64,000 bases of DNA, taken from assembly GCF_003660445.1 (NCBI RefSeq), contig NZ_QZVQ01000006.1, forward strand, positions 1 to 64,000, given 5' to 3'. The notes below the pieces were generated by a model. The model was not told where the DNA came from and made no database searches. It saw only the letters and a program-made list of their open reading frames with translations. The position numbers and the translations under genes were made by a program. This stretch comes from Croceibacterium ferulae. Lineage in GTDB: Bacteria > Pseudomonadota > Alphaproteobacteria > Sphingomonadales > Sphingomonadaceae. This document shows positions 24,285-33,096 of the stretch, piece by piece; position 1 is the first letter of the stretch; the number at the start of each line of letters is the position of its first letter.

Positions 24285-26612
24285 ATGGCATTCTGGCTGG
24301 CTCAACAGCGTGGGGGGCAATGCACCGACTGGCTGCAGCGGTTCGACCCCCGCTTCTGGACGGTCGACTTCCCGCGCCCGGAGATGGCGAGCATCGTCAG
24401 CACCGCGCCCGACGCGCTGCGCGTGACGACCGAGTTCCATCACTGCAATGCGCTGGCCGGGTTGATCTGGGACAGCACCGACCGCCACGATCACCCCCTG
24501 ACCGGCTATGCCACCGACAAGGATTATGCGCGCACGGTGCTGCAATTCCGCTGGCGCAGCGCGGGCGTGCTGCCGCTGGATGCGGTGCACGGGCCGACGC
24601 TGGTGATCGAGGGGCTGGACGCCCAGGGTGCGGAGGCGACCTGGCATGTGCGGTTGTGGAACCACGCGGTGGGCGCACCTGACGATGCGCTGGTGACGCT
24701 GCCCTTTTCCGAACTGCGCGACGGGTGGGCGCCGGAGGCGAATGCGCCGGCGATCCACCCGCATGCGATCGAGCGGATGTTCATCACGCTGGTGCCGCCC
24801 GCCTATGACCCGGCAGATCCGGCGCTGCTGCGCGGCCGGGCCGAGGGCTGGGTGGAGCTGAGCGGGATCAGTTGCACGGGCGACCGGCCGCTGGTCGCGA
24901 TCGGGGATGTCATGCTGCCGCCGCATGGCGAGCATGCGTGCACCGCCTACGATGACTGCTACCATGTCACGCCGGCGCGATTGCTGCGCGGGGTGCGTGC
25001 GCTGGGCTATCGCGGGCCGCTGGTCCATTACATGGGCATGAGCCACTTCTTCCGGCTGGTACCGGATGCCGATGGCGCGCTGCTGGTGGCACGGGACGGC
25101 GCGTTGAGCGCCTGTGCCGAGGAATGGCACCGGGATTTCTTCCGGCGGTGCAGGGCGATGGACATCGCGCCTGTCGCCTCCCTGTCCTACGAAGTGCTGG
25201 CGGCGCATTGCCCGGCGGAATGGCAGCAGCGCTTTGCCGATGGCACGCCCGGGCTGACCGGGTGGAGCCCGCCTTCGGCGCTGCTGTCGCCCGCCAATGG
25301 TGCCGCAATGGCTTGGTTGCAGGCGGCCGCGCGGCGCATGGTGGGGCTGATGGCGACAGCCGGTTTGCCGGTGTCGTTCCAGATCGGCGAGCCATGGTGG
25401 TGGGCGCTGCCCGACGGGCGCGTGGCGCTGTACGATGCCGCGGCACGCGCCGCCTTCAGCGACAAGGCGCCAGCGATCACCAATCTGCGGGACGCGTTGA
25501 CGGCGGAGCAGATTGCCGTGCTGGACCGGGCCGGCAAGGCGCTGGCGGCATCGACCCTGGCCTTGCGCGATGCGGTGCGGGATGCGGCGGGCGGCGTGGC
25601 GGAGGTGATGCTGCTGCTGTTCACGCCGACGATCCTGGCCGGCGAGCAGCCGGACCTGCGGCGGGCGAACTGCCCGGCAGGGTGGGCCTGGCCGGCCTTC
25701 GACCGGCTGCAGCTGGAAGATTATGACTGGCTGACCGACGGGCACGAGCGTGACCGGCTGGCCGCCTATGACGCGGTGGCGGAGCGGCTGGCCTATCCGC
25801 TGGCGGCGCAGGATTACCTGGCCGGCTTCGTGCTGCGGGCGGAAGATGCCGCCGCCCAATGGCCACTGATCGATGCGGGACTGGACGAGGCGCGGTTGCG
25901 CGGTGTGCCCCGGCGGTTCGTGTGGGCGGTGCCGCAGATCAACCGGGATGGCTATACGCGGCTGCGGCCTGCGCAGGAGGACGACATGCAGGCTTTCGAC
26001 GATCTGCCCTATCCGCTGGCACTGGGCCAGGATGCAGGGGTGAGCGCGGAGTTCTCTACCTCCGTTTCGCTGACGGCGTCGGGGCATGAGCGGCGGGCGA
26101 GCCATTGGCAGGATGCGCGGCTGCATTTCGATGTTGGCCCCGGCATCCGCTCCGATGCGGAGCTGGGCACGCTGATCGCCTTCTTCCGTGCCCGACGCGG
26201 CGCGGCGCGCGGTTTCCGGCTGCGCGATCCGTTCGACCACAGCAGCAACGGGATGACCGGTGCGCCGACGCCGTTCGACCAGCTGGTCGGGACTGGCGAC
26301 GGCAAGGCGGTGCGGTTCCGACTGGCCAAGAGCTATGCCGGGCCGGACCCGCAGCAGCGGCTGATCACCCGGCCCGTCGCGGCCAGCGTGCTGGTCAGCG
26401 TGGACGGCGCGGCGATCGACGGATGGCGGCTGGAAGAGGGCGGCTGGCTGGTGCTGCAGGCGGCGCTGCCAGCAGGCGCGGAGGTGCGGGCAGGGTTCCT
26501 GTTCGACGTGCCGGTGCGCTTTGCCAGCGACCGGCTGGACATCGTGGGTGCGGCCTTTGCCGCGGGCGAGGCACCGTCGGTGCCGCTGGTCGAAGTTAGG
26601 GAGGCGACATGA
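24285..26612 (+). CDS. GTA tail protein: TIM-barrel-like domain fused to DUF2460 (g12)
   Basis: 775-residue fusion. Residues 1 to about 560 are a large domain absent from RcGTA gp12. Alternating strands and helices, aromatic-rich strands and QIGEPWWW with Glu369 resemble a glycosidase-like TIM barrel; similar sphingomonad proteins are called non-contractile tail sheath (recalled). Residues 568-775 are the DUF2460 distal-tail protein (SASGHERRASHW, DVGPGIRSDAEL, FRARRGAARGFRLRDPFDHS). An AAGGA site precedes ATG 24285. A second ribosome site and ATG lie at the domain boundary (25975-25988), so a 208-residue DUF2460 product could also be made. The last 4 bases overlap g13. Confidence 0.85.
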   Translation: MAFWLAQQRGGQCTDWLQRFDPRFWTVDFPRPEMASIVSTAPDALRVTTEFHHCNALAGLIWDSTDRHDHPLTGYATDKDYARTVLQFRWRSAGVLPLDAVHGPTLVIEGLDAQGAEATWHVRLWNHAVGAPDDALVTLPFSELRDGWAPEANAPAIHPHAIERMFITLVPPAYDPADPALLRGRAEGWVELSGISCTGDRPLVAIGDVMLPPHGEHACTAYDDCYHVTPARLLRGVRALGYRGPLVHYMGMSHFFRLVPDADGALLVARDGALSACAEEWHRDFFRRCRAMDIAPVASLSYEVLAAHCPAEWQQRFADGTPGLTGWSPPSALLSPANGAAMAWLQAAARRMVGLMATAGLPVSFQIGEPWWWALPDGRVALYDAAARAAFSDKAPAITNLRDALTAEQIAVLDRAGKALAASTLALRDAVRDAAGGVAEVMLLLFTPTILAGEQPDLRRANCPAGWAWPAFDRLQLEDYDWLTDGHERDRLAAYDAVAERLAYPLAAQDYLAGFVLRAEDAAAQWPLIDAGLDEARLRGVPRRFVWAVPQINRDGYTRLRPAQEDDMQAFDDLPYPLALGQDAGVSAEFSTSVSLTASGHERRASHWQDARLHFDVGPGIRSDAELGTLIAFFRARRGAARGFRLRDPFDHSSNGMTGAPTPFDQLVGTGDGKAVRFRLAKSYAGPDPQQRLITRPVAASVLVSVDGAAIDGWRLEEGGWLVLQAALPAGAEVRAGFLFDVPVRFASDRLDIVGAAFAAGEAPSVPLVEVREAT
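25975..25988 (+). promoter_or_regulatory. Internal Shine-Dalgarno and in-frame ATG within g12
   Basis: A full-consensus AGGAGG at 25975-25980 lies five bases before ATG 25986, which is in frame and starts exactly where the DUF2460 homology begins (codon 568). The geometry is ideal for internal initiation giving a stand-alone gp12. It is a prediction; Gln-Glu codons can produce AGGAGG by chance. Confidence 0.55.
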
Positions 26613-27427
26613 CGCATCGGTTCTTTGCCACCGAGCTGGAAGGGGTTGCCACCTTCTGGCGCATCGAGCGCCGCGATGGCGTGACGATCGGGCTGACCAA
26701 TCACGATCGTGACCTTTGCTTCGATGGGCTGCGCCACCAGGCAAGCCCGGGGATGGTCCCGAGCGCGATCCGCCGCACGCGCGACCTGTCGCCCGACAGC
26801 GCCGAAGTGAGCGGCGCGTTATGCGCATCCGGGCTGTGCGGCGACGATCTGGCAGCGGGCCGGTTCGACGGCGCGTCCTTCACCATCGGCCTGGTGGACT
26901 GGGAGACGCTGAAGCGGACCATATTGTTTCGCGGCCGGTTGGGCGAGGTGGGGCAGGCCGGCGGGACATTCCAGGTCGAGCTGCACGGCGGCAAGGCGCT
27001 GCTGGAGATCGATCCGGTGCCGCGCACCAGCCCGACCTGTCGCGCGGAGTTCTGCGGCCCCGGCTGCACCCTATCGCCGGCGCGGTTCACGCATGAGGCG
27101 CGGATTGCGTCGTGCGACGCCGAGACGGGCCGAGCCGGTCTGGCCGGCGGCGTGGATGGGCGCTTCGCCGGTGGCTGGCTGCGGTGGGTGGACGGGCCGC
27201 ACGCGGGCGAGATCATGCCGATCGTCGGTGTGGAGGATGATGCCGTGCTGCTGGACCACTCCGCCTTTGCGGCCGTGCCGCCGGGCACCGCGGTGATCCT
27301 GCGCGAGGGATGCGACCGGACGATTGCCACCTGTCACGAACGGTTCGCCAATGCGGTGAACTTCCGCGGTGAGCCGTGGCTGCCGGGCAATGATCTGGTC
27401 ACCCGCCACGGGGGGATGATGCGATGA
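26609..27427 (+). CDS. GTA tail protein, DUF2163 family (g13)
   Basis: 272-residue DUF2163/phage_BR0599 protein of the tail tip hub. Recognisable are the start FFATELEGVATFWRIERRDG, the LTNHDRDLCFDG strand, and the C-terminal Cys-containing region (TCRAEFCGPGC and CHERFANAVNFRGEPWLPGNDL) that binds an iron-sulfur cluster in the RcGTA structure (recalled). Coupled to both neighbours by ATGA overlaps. Confidence 0.92.
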   Translation: MTHRFFATELEGVATFWRIERRDGVTIGLTNHDRDLCFDGLRHQASPGMVPSAIRRTRDLSPDSAEVSGALCASGLCGDDLAAGRFDGASFTIGLVDWETLKRTILFRGRLGEVGQAGGTFQVELHGGKALLEIDPVPRTSPTCRAEFCGPGCTLSPARFTHEARIASCDAETGRAGLAGGVDGRFAGGWLRWVDGPHAGEIMPIVGVEDDAVLLDHSAFAAVPPGTAVILREGCDRTIATCHERFANAVNFRGEPWLPGNDLVTRHGGMMR

Positions 27428-27837
27428 GTGGCGGTTCCGCTGGCGAGATGATCGCCGCTGCCGCCATGGACCTGGTCGGCGCACGCTTCCAGCTGCAGGG
27501 CCGCGATCCGCGGACCGGGCTGGACTGTGTCGGCGTGATCCTGGCGGCATTGGCGGTGAATGGCCGCGCGCCGCCGCCGGTGCCGCCTTACACAATGCGC
27601 CGCACGCAACTGGATCCGTTCGACCGGCTGGCTGCTGCCCAAGGTCTGCGTGACGTGTCCGGCGCTGCGGAGCCTGGCGATGTGCTGGTGTTCCGCACGG
27701 GTCCGGCGCAGTGGCATGCGGCGATTGCGACTGCCGGCGACCATGTCGTGCATGCCCATGCCGCGCTGCGCCGCGTGGTCAGCAGCCCCGTTCCGCCGGA
27801 ATGGACGATCGTGCGCCACTGGCGCGTTCCAAGCTGA
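27424..27837 (+). CDS. GTA NlpC/P60 cell wall peptidase (g14)
   Basis: 137-residue NlpC/P60 cysteine peptidase carried on the tail tip to cut the recipient peptidoglycan. Catalytic Cys35 in GLDCVG and His98 in QWHAAI are both present, with a third polar residue likely at His/Asp110 region. PGDVLVFR is the family strand before the His. Starts inside the g13 stop. Confidence 0.9.
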   Translation: MSGGSAGEMIAAAAMDLVGARFQLQGRDPRTGLDCVGVILAALAVNGRAPPPVPPYTMRRTQLDPFDRLAAAQGLRDVSGAAEPGDVLVFRTGPAQWHAAIATAGDHVVHAHAALRRVVSSPVPPEWTIVRHWRVPS

Positions 27838-27850
27838 CAGGTTCATCATC

Positions 27851-30003
27851 ATGGCTACTCTGGTTCTCACGGCCCTCGGCACCGCCGTGGGTGGCCCGTT
27901 GGGCGGTGCCGCCGGGGCGATCCTGGGCCGGCAGGTCGACGGATCGCTGGCAGGTGCCGGCACCCGGGAAGGAGCGCGGGTGCGCGATCTTGCGGTCACG
28001 ACATCCGCCTATGGCCAGCCGCTGCCGCGGCATTTCGGTCGGGTGCGGACGGCGGGCACGATCATCTGGGCAACCGATCTGATCGAGCAGAGCGAGACCG
28101 CGGGCGGCGGGAAGGGACGGCCTTCCACCACCGGCTACAGCTATGCCGCGTCGCTGGCGGTGGCGCTGGCGAGCCGGCCGATCGCGGCGCTGGGGCGCGT
28201 CTGGGCGGACGGGCAGCTGTTGCGTGGCGCTGCCGGCGACCTGAAGGTGGGCGGCGCCTTGCGGGTCCATCACGGGCACGGTGACCAGCAGCCCGATCCG
28301 CTGATCGCGGCGGATCTGGGCGCAGCGTGCCCGGCCTTTCGTGGGCTGGCCTATTGCGTGTTCGAAGGGCTGCAGCTGGCATCCTTCGGCAACCGCATAC
28401 CGGCGCTGACCTTCGAACTGATCGCCGATGATGGCGATGTGGCGCTGGCCGATGTCGTGCAACCGGTGGAGGCAAGCACCGGGCGCCTGCTGCCGGGGCT
28501 GGCGGGCTGGAGCGATGCCGGCGGCGGACTGGCCGGGCAGCTGGCCGAGATCGGCACCTTCTATCCCCTGTCCTGCCGCGCGGGCGAGCGCCTGGAGATC
28601 GTGGCGGACGGTCAGGCGGTGGAGCTGGAACTGCCGGAAGCGGCGGTGAGGCCGGCGACGAGGGGCTGGTCATTGCCGGACAGGCGCGGCGGCCTGCATC
28701 AGCGGCAGTGCCGGCTGGCATCCGTTACTTCGATCTGGACCGCGATTACCAGATCGGCACGCAGCTTGGTGCAGGGTCGGCGCCGGGCAGGCATGCGCTG
28801 CTGGACTTCCCCGGCGTGTTGCGCGCCGGCGATGCCCGCCTGCTGGCAAGCCGTCTTGCGCAACGTGCCAGTGCCGGAAGCGCGAGTGCCACGTGGCGTA
28901 CGGCCGAACTGAACCCGGACATCGTGCCGGGCTCCATCGTGCGCATGCCCGGACGGACCGGGCCATGGCGGGTGGAAAGCTGGGAACTGGATGCGCATGG
29001 CGTGGCGATGGAGCTGAGCCAGATCCCGGCGGCGCTAGCGCGCGAGATGGCGGCAGATCCCGGCGAGGCGTTGCAGCAACCGGACCTGATCGGCGGTTCG
29101 ACAATCCTGGCAGCCGTAGAGCTGCCGCCCGCATCGCCGAGCGAAGCCACTCGGCAGATCCATGCTGCGGTGTCGTCGGATGCGGTCGGCTGGACCGGAG
29201 CCGCCCTGTACGGAGAGCAGGACGGCAATCTGGTTCCTGCGGGGCACGCGCAGCGGCCACGCAGCACCGTGGGCCGGTTGCTGGGCGCCTTGCCTCCGTC
29301 ACCCGCCCTGCTGCTGGAGCGAGGGGCTGAGATCGAGGTGGCAATTCCGGCCGATCTGCCGCTGGGCAGCGTGGCGGCCGAGGCTCTGGCGGCTGGCGCC
29401 AATCGCGCGCTGATTGGTGACGAGGTGGTGCAGTTCGTCGAGGCGGTGCGGCTGGATGCCGGACACTGGCGTCTGCGCGGACTGCTGCGCGGTCGTGGCG
29501 GAACCGAGCGGGCGGCGGGCAAGGGGCATGATGCCGGCAGCCTGTTCGTCCTGCTGGATGACACGCTGGTGCCGATCGACCTGAGCAGGATGGCGCCGGC
29601 ATCGGACATGACGCTGGCGGCGATCGGCCTGCTGGATGACGAGCCGGTCATGGCGAAGCTGGCCAATGTGCAAGGGTCGGTCCGGCCGCTGTCGCCAGTC
29701 CACCTGCGCCGGCGCAGCCTGGCCGATGGTGGCTGTGCGTTCAGCTGGACCCGCCGGATCAGCGGCGCCTGGGACTGGCCGGACATGCCGGCGGCCCAGG
29801 TCGGCAACACGGCGCAGCAATACCAGATCGGGATCGGCCCGGCCGCCGCACCTGTGAGCGGGTGGCTGGTCGAGACCGCACAGGTGGAGCTGCCGGCACC
29901 CATGCTGGCGCAGTTGCGCGGGCAATATGCCGGTCAAACGCTCTGGCTGCGGGAGGTGGGTGGCGCGGCGCCATCCGACCCCGTGCAGCTCATGATCCTC
30001 TAA
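27851..30003 (+). pseudogene. GTA host specificity / tail tip protein (g15), frameshifted
   Basis: Two open frames together make one tail protein of about 717 residues. The first runs from ATG 27851 (MATLVLTALGTAVGGPLGGAAGA, conserved N-terminus) in frame until about 28665, then becomes unrelated Arg/Cys-rich sequence to 28912. The second frame continues the homology from about 28666 to 30003 (IRYFDLDRDYQ, SWELDAHGVAMELSQIP, Phage-tail_3-like segments, terminal receptor-like region). The change needs one missing base, most simply in the G run 28662-28665. Either a real disabling mutation, a sequence error, or less likely a programmed shift. No separate ribosome site supports the second frame as its own gene. 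Confidence 0.75.
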
Positions 30004-30017
30004 CTGGAGTAACCGCG

Positions 30018-30482
30018 ATGTCCGAACTGCTGAGCCTGACGGCGACGAGTGCGCGCCACCGCCTGCCGCTGATCTTTCCGGGACAGGTGCAGAAGGAGTT
30101 CTTCGTCAACGAGGCCCATGCCCTGATGGATGCGCTGTTGCATCCGGTGGTGCTGGGCACCGCATCCTTCGCGCCGGTCAATGCGGTCGATGGCGATTGC
30201 TGGATTGTCGGGCCGGAGCCTGACGGCGATTGGGCGGACCAGACCGACATGTTGGCCTGTCGTCAGGCCGGCACCTGGCTGTTCGCCGCGCCATGCGAAG
30301 GCATGCGGGTGTTCGACCGCGCGAGCGGTGCGGATCTGCGCTACCTGGCGGGCCGGTGGACCGGTGCGGTCCCGATCCGTCTGCCGGAGGGCGGCGAAGT
30401 CGTGGACCGCGAAGCGCGCGACTCGATTGCCGGCGTGGTCGCCGCGATGGCGACTGCAGGCCTGCTGCCCCAGCCGGGCTGA
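30018..30482 (+). CDS. DUF2793 domain-containing protein
   Basis: 154-residue protein ending the GTA cluster. RHRLPLIFPGQVQKEFFVNEAHALMD is the hallmark of DUF2793, a domain found in tail-associated proteins of alphaproteobacterial GTAs and prophages. The next segments (DGDCWIVG, AGTWLFAAPCEGMRVFDR) continue the family. The ribosome site TGGAG is at proper distance. Probably a tail fibre or tip accessory. It is convergent with queC, the stops being 10 nt apart. Confidence 0.85.
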   Translation: MSELLSLTATSARHRLPLIFPGQVQKEFFVNEAHALMDALLHPVVLGTASFAPVNAVDGDCWIVGPEPDGDWADQTDMLACRQAGTWLFAAPCEGMRVFDRASGADLRYLAGRWTGAVPIRLPEGGEVVDREARDSIAGVVAAMATAGLLPQPG

Positions 30483-30492
30483 TGCGGGCAGG

Positions 30493-31182
30493 TCAGGCGG
30501 CGTAAGGTGTCGGGTCGGTCAGCTGCGCCTCGGCGAAGCCCTTCCGGCGCAGACGGCAGCTGTCGCATGTGCCGCAGGCGATGCCTTCCGGCGTGGGATC
30601 GTAGCACGACCAGCTCATCCCCGGATCGAGCCCGAGCGCCGCCGCCTCCTGCGCGATCCGGGCCTTGCCCCAATGTTGCAGCGGCGTGTGAATGGTGATG
30701 CCGTGCCCTTCCACGCCCGCCTTGGTCGCCAAGTTGGCGGTCGCGACGAAGCTGCTGATGAATTCGGGCCGGCAATCGGGGTAGCCCGAGTAATCAAGCG
30801 CGTTGACGCCGATGAAGATGTGCCGCGCACCCAGTGCCTCCGCCCATCCCATCGCAAGCGAGAGGAAGATCATGTTGCGCGCGGGCACGTAGGTGACGGG
30901 GATGTCGTCCCCCACCCCGCTGACCCCGGTCTTGGGCACCGCGATGTCGCTGGTGAGGGCCGAGCCGCCGAACTGCCGCAGGTCGAGCGGCAGGACGACA
31001 TGGGCGGCCACTTCCATGACCTGCGCGATCCGTGCGGCGGCGGCCAGCTCGACCCGGTGCCGTTGATTGTAGTCCACGGTCAGCGCGTGAACGGCATAGC
31101 CGGCCTGCTTCGCGAGCCCTGCCGCGACCATCGAATCGAGGCCGCCGGACAGGAGGACGACAGCCTTTGGGTTCTGGCTCAT
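30493..31182 (-). CDS. queC: 7-cyano-7-deazaguanine synthase
   Basis: 229-residue enzyme making preQ0 from 7-carboxy-7-deazaguanine and ammonia with ATP, for queuosine tRNA modification. The ATP PP-loop SGGLDS is at residues 12-17. The zinc site near the C-terminus is complete (CYDP followed by CGTCDSC). ATG 31182 is used; the codon before it is TTG. The gene starts 5 nt after hslO on the same strand. The other queuosine genes are not in the window. Confidence 0.95.
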   Translation of the reverse strand: MSQNPKAVVLLSGGLDSMVAAGLAKQAGYAVHALTVDYNQRHRVELAAAARIAQVMEVAAHVVLPLDLRQFGGSALTSDIAVPKTGVSGVGDDIPVTYVPARNMIFLSLAMGWAEALGARHIFIGVNALDYSGYPDCRPEFISSFVATANLATKAGVEGHGITIHTPLQHWGKARIAQEAAALGLDPGMSWSCYDPTPEGIACGTCDSCRLRRKGFAEAQLTDPTPYAA

Positions 31183-31187
31183 CAAGG

Positions 31188-32099
31188 TCAGTCCTGAATG
31201 GCGAACTGGCGGGCGCAGAAGGCGCAGTCGACCAGGATCACGCCGTCCTCGTTCTGCATCTCGCGCCGGTCTTCCTTGGAGAAGCGCGAGAGAATGCTGT
31301 CGTAATGTTCCAGCGAACAGCGACAGCCCTTTGCCAGCATCTCCGTCCCGTGCACCATGACGGTATCTTCTTCCGGGAACAGGCGGCGCAGGGTGGAGCG
31401 CAGGCCCGGCTCCGCCAACAGGGCATCGTCGCGATCGGCGGTGGTTTCGGCGAGCTGTGCGACACAGGCCCAGCCGAAGTCGCTGTCCAGAGTATCCAGC
31501 CGGGTGCGGCCTTCCTCCCCATCAGGCAGATATTGCAGCAGCATGCCTGCCGCGGTGGGCTCCGGACCATCAAGGTCGATGGCGGTCTGCAGAACGGTGG
31601 GGATCTGCTCACTTTGTATGAAGTACTGGCGTACCACCTGCGTCAGCGAGGATCCGCGCAGTTCCACCAACCCCTGATAGCGTTCCTTGCTGGCGGCCAT
31701 GTCGAAGGTGACGACGAGACGCCCATCGCCGAACAGGCGGCCGAAATCGGGCAGGCGATCCTGTTGCAGCACGACATCGTCACGGAACTGGACATAGCCC
31801 CGCACGCGCGATTCCAGAAAGTCGCACACCAGCAGCTCCACTGCGCCGGAGGTCGACTGCACCTGGATCGTCAGCTGCCCGCTGCTTTTCTGAATCAAGC
31901 TGCCCATCAGCGTGGTGATGACCAGCGCTTCGGACAGCAGCAGGCGAATGACAGGGGGGTAGTCGTGAGCCTGGAGAATGTCGCCCAGCACAGGCCCGAG
32001 GCGCGCGACCCGGCCGCGCACACTCTTGTCCGGCAGGCTGAAGGTCAGGACCTGGTCGATGTCGTATGGTGCGGTGAATTCGATTTCCATGGCGGCCAT
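31188..32099 (-). CDS. hslO: Redox-regulated chaperone Hsp33
   Basis: 303-residue cytosolic holdase activated by oxidation. The C-terminal zinc redox switch is intact: CRC about 50 residues from the end, and CAFC near the C-terminus. The N-terminal core has the VRGYVQF and SSGAVELL segments. ATG 32099 (MAAMEIEF) is taken; ATG 32090 is equally usable. It lies between argF and queC on the same strand. Confidence 0.95.
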   Translation of the reverse strand: MAAMEIEFTAPYDIDQVLTFSLPDKSVRGRVARLGPVLGDILQAHDYPPVIRLLLSEALVITTLMGSLIQKSSGQLTIQVQSTSGAVELLVCDFLESRVRGYVQFRDDVVLQQDRLPDFGRLFGDGRLVVTFDMAASKERYQGLVELRGSSLTQVVRQYFIQSEQIPTVLQTAIDLDGPEPTAAGMLLQYLPDGEEGRTRLDTLDSDFGWACVAQLAETTADRDDALLAEPGLRSTLRRLFPEEDTVMVHGTEMLAKGCRCSLEHYDSILSRFSKEDRREMQNEDGVILVDCAFCARQFAIQD

Positions 32100-32163
32100 A
32101 TAAGGTGCGCGGCGCCGCTGCAAAGGGTGCCAAAGTGGCCGCCCTTTGCAGCGGCGCCCCCAA

Positions 32164-33096
32164 TCAGCCGAGCAGGCCCTGGCACCACAGGAGCACGGAT
32201 TTCTGCGCGTGGATCCGGTTCTCGGCCTCGTCAAAGACCAGCGATCGCGGGCTTTCGAACACCTCTGCGCTGACCTCCTCCCCGACATGAGCGGGCAGGC
32301 AATGGAGGAACACCGCATCGGGCTGGGCGACGGCGAACAGCGCCTCGTTTACCTGGAAGGGTGCGAGAAGGGCCAGCTTCTCTTCCTGGTGGGCCTGGCC
32401 CATCGATACCCAGGTGTCGGTGACCAGGACGTCAGCATCCCGCGCGGCAGCCAGCGGATCGGCGGTGACAGAAATATGCGCCCCCGCCGCCTGTGCTGCG
32501 GAAACGGTCGCCGCGTCAGGCCGGTACCCCGCCGGGGTGGCGATGCGCAGGTCGAAGCGGAACAGGCCGGCGGCCTCGACCAGCGAATGCAGTACATTGT
32601 TGCAATCGCCGAACCACGCCACCTGCAAGCCGGCCAGCGGCTTGCCCTGTTCGTGCAGGGTGAGAAGGTCCGCCATGATCTGGCAGGGGTGCGACAGGTC
32701 GGTCAGCCCGTTGATCACCGGGACAGTGGCGTGATGTGCCAGTTCCAGCAGCTTGGCATGATCGTCGGTGCGGATCATGATCGCATCAGCCATGCGGCTG
32801 AGCACCCGCGCCGTATCCGCGATCGATTCGCCGCGCCCAAGCTGCGTGGTGGATGCGTCCAGCACGATGGCCGCGCCGCCGAGCTGGCGCATGGCGATGT
32901 CGAAGCTGACCCGGGTGCGGGTGGAGCTTTTCTCGAAGATCATGGCGAGCACATGCCCGGCGAGCGGCCGATCGGAGTCCGGAGCCCCCTTCGGCAGATC
33001 CAGCCGCCCCGTCTTGCGACTGACGGCGTCCGTGACCATCCGGTGCAGTGCGGCCGGTTCGATGTCCTTCAGGTCGAGAAAGTGGTGCAGCGGCAT
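32164..33096 (-). CDS. argF: Ornithine carbamoyltransferase
   Basis: 310-residue enzyme that makes citrulline from ornithine and carbamoyl phosphate (arginine synthesis). Carbamoyl phosphate site STRTR at residues 58-62 and HPCQ; ornithine site DTWVSMG and HCLPAH near residue 265. Start overlaps the argD stop, so the two are coupled, followed by hslO and queC. Confidence 0.96.
   Translation of the reverse strand: MPLHHFLDLKDIEPAALHRMVTDAVSRKTGRLDLPKGAPDSDRPLAGHVLAMIFEKSSTRTRVSFDIAMRQLGGAAIVLDASTTQLGRGESIADTARVLSRMADAIMIRTDDHAKLLELAHHATVPVINGLTDLSHPCQIMADLLTLHEQGKPLAGLQVAWFGDCNNVLHSLVEAAGLFRFDLRIATPAGYRPDAATVSAAQAAGAHISVTADPLAAARDADVLVTDTWVSMGQAHQEEKLALLAPFQVNEALFAVAQPDAVFLHCLPAHVGEEVSAEVFESPRSLVFDEAENRIHAQKSVLLWCQGLLG

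Larger units (their letters stand above)
15972..30482 (+). mobile_element. Gene transfer agent (GTA) head-tail structural cluster
   Basis: About 14.5 kb of co-directional, mostly overlapping genes in the order of RcGTA: small and large terminase, portal, DUF6127 protein, prohead protease, unknown, capsid, adaptor, short ORF, DUF3168, major tail protein, gp10, tail chaperone, tape measure, DUF2460 fusion, DUF2163, NlpC/P60, host specificity protein, DUF2793. There is no integrase, repressor, replication or holin gene, which separates a GTA from an intact prophage. The host-like base composition agrees with long residence in the lineage. GTA particles package short random pieces of host DNA. 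Confidence 0.9.

Noticed and set aside
28640-28720. Programmed -1 frameshift in g15
   Set aside because: No X-XXY-YYZ slippery heptamer is in the correct phase and no clear downstream pseudoknot was seen; a one-base loss is simpler.
28708-30003. Second half of g15 as an independent gene starting at GTG 28708
   Set aside because: No ribosome site, and homology continues upstream of the GTG and joins the first half, so it is one broken gene.
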